Shown: piece by piece, positions 8,941-13,545 of the stretch | How positions within the stretch are numbered: position 1 is the stretch's first letter | Layout: every line of letters begins with the position of its first letter | Assembly (NCBI GenBank): GCA_003133205.1 | Contig: PKWK01000200.1 | Span: forward strand, 230 to 14,578 | Origin: Granulicella sp. | GTDB taxonomy: Bacteria; Acidobacteriota; Terriglobia; Terriglobales; Acidobacteriaceae | Reading direction: 5' to 3' | DNA: 14,349 nt | Program-made: the position numbers and the translations under genes | Notes under the pieces: generated by a model | Databases searched by the model: none | What the model saw: only the letters and a program-made list of their open reading frames with translations | Told to the model about the DNA's origin: nothing

Positions 8941-9061
8941 GAACGACTACATCTGCAATTTTTGTGGGTTTACACATATCTCTGAAGTTGTACCCCATAA
9001 GGCTGAAGTTGATACCCCATAAGAATAAAGTCGTTCATTCTAAATGGGTTGTATCGACTTC
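8941..9061. repeat. Cluster of short direct and inverted repeats, possible mobile-element remnant
   Basis: TGAAGTTGTACCCCATAAG (8983-9001) is followed at 9004-9023 by TGAAGTTGATACCCCATAAG, a tandem pair differing by one insertion. A diverged inverted copy (ATGGGTTGTATCGACTTC) lies at 9044-9061. GAACGACT at 8941-8948 pairs with AGTCGTTC at 9028-9035. Together they make a nested palindromic block between lexA and the helicase-like gene. It resembles the repeated ends of insertion sequences, but no transposase is present and I cannot assign a family. A 22-codon leftward frame runs through it without a ribosome binding site. Confidence 0.5.
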
Positions 9062-9084
9062 GGCTGGCTGTCCGAAATCTTGGT

Positions 9085-9117
9085 TCAAAGAACCTACATA
9101 ACCTACATAACCTCCTC
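9085..9117. repeat. Short 9-bp tandem repeat at the 3' end of the helicase-like gene
   Basis: The unit AACCTACAT occurs two times in a row, and the similar AACCTCCTC follows, just before and across the stop codon (9103-9105, minus strand) of the gene at 9103-10314. Slippage here could move the stop codon of that gene. Confidence 0.5.
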
Positions 9118-10314
9118 AACCACCTTATTTTCTGCTGGTTGCTGGCAATGTAGGTTCTCGGTCCCAACGCGCAGATCCTCCTCAACATACATCGTGCCGA
9201 GCCGCTCGATCAGGTCGACGGAGGGCTTATCGAAGGTCAGGCCGTTGCCGGCCAAGGATAGGCGGTGAGTCCGGAGCCCGAGCTGGCGGAGACGGCGGCC
9301 CACCGTCTCCGGCTTCAACTTCGAGCGTTCGCCGCGCAGTTCCACAAGGCGATTCGCCTCGCCCGCGATCTCGGACGTGAAGGCGCGTGCACGTCCCTCG
9401 CGGCAGAGGGCGAGGACCGCTTCGATAACTACGGCGTCGATCGTGCCTGACCGCTGGGAGCAATCCTGCTGGTCCTGGGTCGTCAGGAGGGTAACCAGCT
9501 TTTGCTGGAGCTCAGGTGCGTCGACGATGCAGCTTCCTAGAGCCTTCGCCATGGCTGCCCTCTCGGAGGTTACGCCGGAGGGGTTGAACGTCGACTGGCG
9601 CACTTGGTCAACATTCTTTTTGCGATAGTGCTCGAGGTATTGGGGGAGAGCGCGTGTATACCCTGGCAACCATTCTGGGGGGCTTGGTGGTGCGCCATTC
9701 GTGGTGGCGATGTTGATGTGGATTGCATGTTGGATCTTCTTGATCGCTGCATCCTCTCCAAGGTAGATCGCCCGTGATGCAGAGCAACGTAAATAGGAAC
9801 GTTGATCTACGATCATGAATCCCGGGTTCGTCAGGTTGCCCAAGAGGGTTGTTGTACGATTGTCCAGATCGGGTGCCGAGATCAGAACAGTATGAAAGTT
9901 GAAGTTGAGGTCTTTGAGATCAGCTCTCTTGAAGTCCGCCATTAACCCTGCTGCGCGGCAGAGGTCGTTTAGGAGGCGCAGAACGACCGTCGCGTCGTGG
10001 GCAGGACCGGTGATGACCAGCAAGGGAAACACGGTCAGGGCTTCCTGCAACCAGGTTGAGATGATCCAGAACGCGATTAGTTCGGCGGCACCTTCCGGCA
10101 GATGAGTCTGCGCCACGATGACCTCACTGATCCAAAGGAAGATGTTGCGTATCGTGCTCTGGTCTATCCCCACCGTACGACCCGACAGCGCTGAAGCCGT
10201 GGCCCGGTTGATTGGAGAAGTATTCTCCGGTGGCTTCCCCGAGTTCTCAGCAATCGGAGATGATGCAGGGGCCGCTGGCGTCGCTGGCGGCGGGTTTGTC
10301 TGGGAATCGTCCAT
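9103..10314 (-). CDS. Helicase/primase-like protein with degenerate P-loop, function unknown
   Basis: A 403-residue protein from the ATG at 10314, chosen because GGAAAGG lies about five bases upstream. After a Pro/Ala/Ser-rich tail (about 1-45), residues 78-180 read like the core of mobile-element primase-helicase ATPases (LPEGAAELIAFWIISTWLQE, FPLLVITGP, HTVLISAPD). The glycine-lysine-threonine of Walker A is replaced by ITGPAHDATVVLRLL, so ATP hydrolysis is doubtful. The last third has a winged-helix look (TSEIAGEANRLVELRGER...VGRRLRQLGLRTHRL), as at the end of DUF3631-type proteins. These resemblances are from pattern reading only. An in-frame GTG at 10413 would add 33 residues; it lacks a ribosome binding site but lies in a block that recurs near 11650, so it is possible. 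It is the last gene of the leftward island series before lexA. Confidence 0.72.
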   Translation of the reverse strand: MDDSQTNPPPATPAAPASSPIAENSGKPPENTSPINRATASALSGRTVGIDQSTIRNIFLWISEVIVAQTHLPEGAAELIAFWIISTWLQEALTVFPLLVITGPAHDATVVLRLLNDLCRAAGLMADFKRADLKDLNFNFHTVLISAPDLDNRTTTLLGNLTNPGFMIVDQRSYLRCSASRAIYLGEDAAIKKIQHAIHINIATTNGAPPSPPEWLPGYTRALPQYLEHYRKKNVDQVRQSTFNPSGVTSERAAMAKALGSCIVDAPELQQKLVTLLTTQDQQDCSQRSGTIDAVVIEAVLALCREGRARAFTSEIAGEANRLVELRGERSKLKPETVGRRLRQLGLRTHRLSLAGNGLTFDKPSVDLIERLGTMYVEEDLRVGTENLHCQQPAENKVVEEVM

Positions 10315-10400
10315 TTGAGCCTTTCCAAGCAAAAGTTTGAACGAAACGCCCACCCAGACCTCTGGCAGAATCTCGTCTGTATAGGTATCCCGAAGTTGTG

Positions 10401-10441
10401 TCTCGTAAATCACTGTGTTTCTTGCCGCGATTTTGCCGCGG
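10401..10441 (-). repeat. Copy 1 of a duplicated intergenic block (V-I-[YF]-E-T signature)
   Basis: TCTCGTAAATCACTGTGTTTCTTG at its start matches 11627-11650 at 20 of 24 positions, and similarity continues into a GC-rich inverted stretch (GCCGCGATTTTGCCGCGG here). Read leftward, the block encodes ARNTVIYETQLRD, in frame with the helicase-like gene from GTG 10413. It lies between the duplicated-domain gene and the helicase-like gene. Confidence 0.5.
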
Positions 10442-10512
10442 TGGGGTGAATGAAATCAGGTCGACTGGGACGGAGTTGGCCGCCACCGGATTCACCTAGA
10501 TTGGCGCGCGCA

Positions 10513-11343
10513 TCAACGCCGGCTTCCTCCCACCTTGCGCTGCTTGCTGCGGACCATCTTGCCAGAGTTTGTATCGGGCAGAGGGCACTCAAGCCACTTG
10601 AGCCGAACCAGGTCGCTCAACATGGACCGCACGACTCCGCGGCAAGAATCTGGACCCAGGCGATTCATCGACGTCTCAGATGCCCAGTCGCGCCAAGCGT
10701 TCGCCATCTGCAAGGAAATCATGAGCTTCAGCTGGATGTAAGCGTGCCGGCGGTAGATCAAGTTCCACTTTCCCAAATCACCGTACGCGTCGGGGCCATG
10801 CGAGAGAAATGCATGCCGCAAGAGCACGTCCTCGAGAACTCGGCGCTCCGGCGTCATGAGACCAGCATAGATTCGATACACATCAAGTCCGGCATCCCGG
10901 GCATTGACGGGTGGGTAGTACATCACCGGACAGCTCTTGCCCATGGTGTCCATCCCTGCGCCGGGCAGAGGTTGCTCCTTGAATCGGAGGTGAACCAAAT
11001 TGCTCAGCAGGTCCAATATCATCCCGCGCCAGAACTCGACCGGAAGCTCCCACAGAGAAGTCTCAAACGCCCAATTGGACCAGGCCTCGGCCATGCCTTC
11101 CGAGGTCTTGTCCACTAGGTGTAAGTAGAATGCCCGTACGATACGTTCATTAGGTTTCTTCCACTTGTGGTCGGAAGCGGAGCCGTATAGCAGGAAGGCG
11201 TGCTGCAAAAGTACGTCTTCAACGATTCGGCGTCCTTGTATGTCGAGCCCAGCGTAGCCGAGATATACCTCAACTGCGGCGCCGTGGAGGCCGATGGGAG
11301 GGGTATAGATTGCGGGTTCCACTCCTGTTTCTGTGACATTCAT
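10513..11343 (-). CDS. Unknown protein built of two diverged copies of one domain
   Basis: A 276-residue protein of unknown family. It starts at ATG 11343, preceded by GAGGAG seven bases upstream; the frame is open further upstream but that stretch crosses another gene's end and has no ribosome binding site. Residues about 11-128 and 140-258 are two versions of the same unit. Paired motifs are YTPP/YYPP, LGYAGL/RIYAGL, RRIVEDVLLQHAFL/RRVLEDVLLRHAFL, AWSNWAFETS/AWRDWASETS and LSNLVHLRF/LSDLVRLKW. Each unit is predicted to be mostly helical and rich in Trp, His and Arg. The C-terminus is basic (KMVRSKQRKVGGSRR). No membrane segment, signal peptide or catalytic motif is evident. It lies between the ART-like and helicase-like genes, all leftward, but with 100-370 nt gaps, so separate promoters are likely. 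Confidence 0.78.
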   Translation of the reverse strand: MNVTETGVEPAIYTPPIGLHGAAVEVYLGYAGLDIQGRRIVEDVLLQHAFLLYGSASDHKWKKPNERIVRAFYLHLVDKTSEGMAEAWSNWAFETSLWELPVEFWRGMILDLLSNLVHLRFKEQPLPGAGMDTMGKSCPVMYYPPVNARDAGLDVYRIYAGLMTPERRVLEDVLLRHAFLSHGPDAYGDLGKWNLIYRRHAYIQLKLMISLQMANAWRDWASETSMNRLGPDSCRGVVRSMLSDLVRLKWLECPLPDTNSGKMVRSKQRKVGGSRR

Positions 11344-11420
11344 AATGTTTCTCCTCGCTGTCTGGATCAGAGTTTGATAGTTCGTGCTGGAGGCGCTTAC
11401 ACATCCGACTGAACTGCTCA

Positions 11421-11436
11421 TATAGGTAAATACCGG
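11421..11436 (-). promoter_or_regulatory. Shared upstream motif CCGGTATTTACCTATA
   Basis: On the minus strand this 16-mer lies about 78 nt upstream of the ATG of the duplicated-domain gene. It contains the dyad GGTA-TT-TACC followed by CTATA. The same motif with one change is upstream of the ART-like gene (12568-12583). TGTGTAAG occurs a little downstream of both. It may be an operator next to a -10 box (TATATG here); no good -35 box is seen. Confidence 0.45.
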
Positions 11437-11606
11437 TTTGTTCTTTAGCGCATTGCTTATCGGACAAAGAAACTTTGAGATTCGCTCTTTGCTAGCACTT
11501 CTCCTCCGGCTGCAAGCGGAATGGTGCTCTGGAGTACGTCGGGCATTGTTAACCTCACAGGGTTGAAGGGAAGGCCGGCCGGGGCACGGGTGCGATTCCG
11601 TTCTGT

Positions 11607-11678
11607 TTAAGGCTTCGGTAGTCGAGTTTCGAAAATCACTGCATTTCTTGACCGGGTTTCTGGCGGAGTGCGGGGCAT
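11607..11678 (-). CDS. Mini-ORF of 23 codons with V-I-F-E-T signature, possible gene remnant or leader peptide
   Basis: ATG at 11678 is preceded by GGGAGG with six bases spacing, a good ribosome binding site. The peptide begins MPRTPPETRSRNAV and ends IFETRLPKP. Its second half is the counterpart of the ARNTVIYETQLRD reading at 10413, which there continues into the helicase-like protein. It may be a remnant of the 5' end of a second helicase-like gene, a leader peptide, or a real small protein. It sits just after the stop codon of the ART-like gene (36 nt). Confidence 0.35.
   Translation of the reverse strand: MPRTPPETRSRNAVIFETRLPKP
11627..11666 (-). repeat. Copy 2 of the duplicated intergenic block
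   Basis: Matches 10401-10441 (20 of the first 24 bases, then weaker). In both places the block follows the end of one island gene and precedes the next, so it looks like part of a repeated cassette boundary. Here it codes for the second half of the 23-codon mini-ORF. Confidence 0.5.
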
Positions 11679-11713
11679 AAAGCGCCTCCCTAGGTCTGAT
11701 TAAGTGCTTGGGG

Positions 11714-12481
11714 TTAGTGAGTCGTAAGGATCTGGCGGTGCTCACGTTGGTGGAGATGACCGGAGAGGCTCTCCTCGGTCCACGCTCCCTCTGGGAGGTC
11801 AATAACGATGACCTCCTGTTCTGTCCGTCCTAGCTTCAGAGCCGCAGCACGGTCCTTACAGATCGTTGCGGTCAAGAGCAGCGGTTGATCCGTGTGGTAA
11901 CGCCGCGAAAAGGGGAACCGTGTGGCGATCTCACGACTCAAAGACCAGGAGAGCCCGAGTTTATTGATCGGCCCACATCCCCGATAAATTGTGATCTCTT
12001 CCGGCATCCGAGCGAACGCCTCTTTTTCGTGCGCGTTCATGAGTTCGGGAATCACACTTTCCGGTTCATCGAGATATTCCCGAAGAATCCAAATGAGTTG
12101 ATCTTTGTAGACCCCCACGTTGTCGGAGTCTGTCCAGAACTCGCCTAGGAGGGTGAGCCATTCAGAGAACGCCATTTCGCCGTGAAGGTGAAAGATGGCC
12201 CGAAACTTATCTGTTGATCCGCACTCGGTTGATATCCAATCCCACGCCCCATCGAAATGAGACGGCAGCTCCTCGTCGAAGCGATCCAGCCAATAGTCCT
12301 CAATCAGCTCTGCATGACCCCCATGCACAAGCCGCCATGGAACATCCCAGCCCAGCAAACGTGCCGCTTTAGGGCTCATACCCAGGACACTCTCGATGGT
12401 GATGAGGACAGGTGTATTGGGGGATGCCTGTGTGGCTGGTTTCACCGGCGCGGTCGAACTGAGACGTTCAGCTTCAGTCAT
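11714..12481 (-). CDS. ADP-ribosyltransferase-like protein (R-S-E type)
   Basis: A 255-residue protein. The C-terminal third has the pattern of R-S-E ADP-ribosyltransferases: Arg167 in ITIYRGCG, the S-x-S strand GLSWSLSREIATRF (Ser178, Ser180), and an E-x-E motif in RTEQEVIVIDLP (Glu221, Glu223). Such enzymes move ADP-ribose from NAD+ to a protein or nucleic acid and often act as toxins, phage or host modification enzymes. The first 150 residues are unfamiliar; they are acidic and rich in Trp (DYWLDRFDEELP, GAWDWISTECG, EWLTLLGEFW), and might be an accessory or self-inhibitory domain. No signal peptide. The ATG at 12481 has GGAG seven bases upstream; an in-frame TTG at 12511 lies inside a stem-loop and is unlikely. 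The substrate is unknown, and fold assignment is from motif reading alone. Confidence 0.72.
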   Translation of the reverse strand: MTEAERLSSTAPVKPATQASPNTPVLITIESVLGMSPKAARLLGWDVPWRLVHGGHAELIEDYWLDRFDEELPSHFDGAWDWISTECGSTDKFRAIFHLHGEMAFSEWLTLLGEFWTDSDNVGVYKDQLIWILREYLDEPESVIPELMNAHEKEAFARMPEEITIYRGCGPINKLGLSWSLSREIATRFPFSRRYHTDQPLLLTATICKDRAAALKLGRTEQEVIVIDLPEGAWTEESLSGHLHQREHRQILTTH

Positions 12482-12503
12482 GTCACTGCTCCAAAATTGA
12501 TGT

Positions 12504-12523
12504 GGTTGCAAACTCGTGCAACC
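12504..12523 (-). promoter_or_regulatory. Leader stem-loop 1 of the ART-like gene
   Basis: GGTTGCA (12504-12510) and TGCAACC (12517-12523) are perfect 7-bp arms around a 6-nt loop. The structure ends about 22 nt upstream of the ATG at 12481 in the likely 5' untranslated region. No T-run follows, so it is not a terminator; it may bind a regulator as DNA or affect translation as RNA. Confidence 0.5.
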
Positions 12524-12531
12524 AAGTACCT

Positions 12532-12552
12532 GAGGAGATCATTCCTCTCCTC
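12532..12552 (-). promoter_or_regulatory. Leader stem-loop 2 of the ART-like gene
   Basis: GAGGAGA (12532-12538) and TCTCCTC (12546-12552) are perfect 7-bp arms around a 7-nt loop. On the mRNA-sense (minus) strand one arm, GAGGAGA, is an anti-SD-complementary sequence followed by GGAATGA, so a ribosome binding site-like element with an ATG would be folded away. Eight bases separate it from stem-loop 1. Confidence 0.45.
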
Positions 12553-12567
12553 TTACACAAGATTGTC

Positions 12568-12583
12568 TATAGGTAAGTACCGG
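12568..12583 (-). promoter_or_regulatory. Shared upstream motif CCGGTACTTACCTATA
   Basis: Second copy of the 16-mer found at 11421-11436, here about 87 nt upstream of the ATG of the ART-like gene. It holds GGTA-CT-TACC and CTATA. A weaker relative (GGGATACCTATA) lies 66 nt upstream of the helicase-like ATG at 10380-10391, inside the frame from GTG 10413. Confidence 0.45.
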
Positions 12584-12880
12584 AAATCCGGCTTCGGCAC
12601 TCAATTGTGAGGAGATTTATTGTTTCACTAGCTCGGGGGCTGGCCCAGCGGGGTCCAGGTTGCTTGATCACGCCCCTCCGTGCATCCCCAGCTTTGACTT
12701 GTTCGAGACGCCTACAAAAATAGACTTCCCGGTTTCCAGTCGACTGCGCAGAGGGGGTCCAGAGGCGAAATACTGCGGCGACCGCCGACAGTGGGCAACA
12801 CGCGGGCATTCAGTGAAACAGCTGACTGCACCCCGGTCAGCCTTCACTTCGCTAAACCACTAACAAAACCAACCCAAAGC

Positions 12881-12915
12881 AGCGGCCACGTGTGCCACAC
12901 GTGTGCCGCTTTTTT
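12881..12915 (+). terminator. Terminator-like hairpin with T-run
   Basis: AGCGGC + CACGTGTG pairs with CACACGTG + (T) + GCCGCT, a stem of about 14 bp with one bulged base and a very tight loop, followed by TTTTTT on the plus strand. This is a textbook intrinsic terminator for rightward transcription. No rightward gene is seen upstream, so it may end a small RNA or act as an attenuator for the ORF at 12934, whose ribosome binding site starts six bases after the T-run. Confidence 0.65.
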
Positions 12916-12933
12916 CGTTTAAGGAGGCAATAT

Positions 12934-13068
12934 ATGGCCCGTAAGACTGGCCAACGTCGTCCCACCGAGCGGGGATTGTGTTCAGTTTCGGGCAGAAGGG
13001 ATTGCTATAGCCGAAAACTGGTCAGATTGTTGTACGTGGATCCGGCACCTGGCTCGTCCCAGGCATAG
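12934..13068 (+). CDS. Small basic protein, 44 residues, unknown (possibly a truncated gene)
   Basis: ATG at 12934 is preceded by AAGGAGG with six bases spacing, as strong a ribosome binding site as any in the window. The product starts MARKTGQRRPTERGLCSVSG and is rich in Arg and Lys up to about residue 31, then ends in VDPAPGSSQA. No family is recognised. The frame shifted by one base also stays open to about 13,173, so a frameshifted or truncated longer gene is possible. It runs towards the DUF6527 gene (convergent). The strong translation signal is seen; whether it is expressed is unknown. Confidence 0.4.
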   Translation: MARKTGQRRPTERGLCSVSGRRDCYSRKLVRLLYVDPAPGSSQA

Positions 13069-13170
13069 CCACCCAGAAGACTCTCGCTCGACATACCGAC
13101 TGACGCACGTCGCGCCGGACCCTAATGCGATATGTGTGACACCCGGAACGCGAAACCAAGTAACAATCCT

Positions 13171-13545
13171 CTAATCAATATCCCATTGCGTATATTCGAG
13201 ACCCTTGCACCACTCAACGCTCCCGTGTCTTAAGAAGAAATGCGATCGGCAGCCCTTGGTCCGCCAGATCGAAGGCGAGAGCACTGGTAAGCCATCGCGA
13301 TCAGACTTGAACGTCCAACTCGGTGAGTCATCAGGCAGCAGGCTGATCTGAATTACCTCACCACAACCGCAAGGACAAAGAAGCGCAGCTGACCACGGTA
13401 TTCCGCTGCCTATCAAATACAGACGGTGTGGCACAAGCGAATCCGGAAGCTCGTCAACAGGCATCGAGTGAATCCGGTCGCGGAACCGCCAAGGCAGTAT
13501 CGCTCTGTTGATTGCGCTGCGAACTTTCTGAATGAACCTTTTCAA
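13171..13545 (-). CDS. DUF6527 family protein of a ubiquitin-like operon
   Basis: A 124-residue protein. From memory of the family, DUF6527 members sit next to multi-ubiquitin, E2-like and JAB/ThiF genes in bacterial ubiquitin-like operons. Recognisable elements are LYLIGSGIPWSAALLCPCGCGEVIQ (quoted in pieces: LYLIGSGIPW, then CPCGCGE with Cys57, Cys59, Cys61), SPSIWRTKGCRSHFFLR (Cys99, Ser101, His102) and GSVEWCKG (Cys113). The cysteines may bind zinc; Ser101/His102 could be catalytic. The start is TTG at 13545: the TTG overlaps the E1 stop codon as TTGA, the following residues (KRFIQKVRSAINRAIL) fit the family's short basic N-terminus, and the frame upstream merely shadows the E1 gene. Its own biochemical role is not established here. 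Possibly a regulator or peptidase of the pathway. Confidence 0.85.
   Translation of the reverse strand: MKRFIQKVRSAINRAILPWRFRDRIHSMPVDELPDSLVPHRLYLIGSGIPWSAALLCPCGCGEVIQISLLPDDSPSWTFKSDRDGLPVLSPSIWRTKGCRSHFFLRHGSVEWCKGLEYTQWDID

Larger units (their letters stand above)
12553..12933. other. Intergenic region without a clear gene
   Basis: About 380 nt between the ART-like leader and the 44-codon ORF. It holds the shared upstream motif, the palindrome CCGGAAATCCGG (12580-12591) and the terminator-like hairpin at 12881-12915. Short frames on both strands (leftward 12567-12809, rightward 12660-12863) have no ribosome binding site. No tRNA or integrase was recognised. Confidence 0.5.

Noticed and set aside
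8970..9035. 22-codon leftward ORF with internal QLQ repeat
   Set aside because: The repeat in the peptide is just the DNA tandem repeat; there is no ribosome binding site.
11344..11802. Open upstream extension of the duplicated-domain gene (would give 429 residues)
   Set aside because: The extension overlaps the 3' end of the ART-like gene and the mini-ORF, is low in coding character, and lacks a ribosome binding site; ATG 11343 has GAGGAG in place.
12482..12511. TTG start at 12511 for the ART-like gene
   Set aside because: It sits in the loop of a perfect stem-loop without a Shine-Dalgarno; ATG 12481 has GGAG at good distance.
12567..12809. Leftward 80-codon frame with a faint VYF...VKAGDA pattern recalling T5orf172/GIY-YIG proteins
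   Set aside because: No ribosome binding site, spacing of the motif does not fit, and the resemblance is too weak to call.
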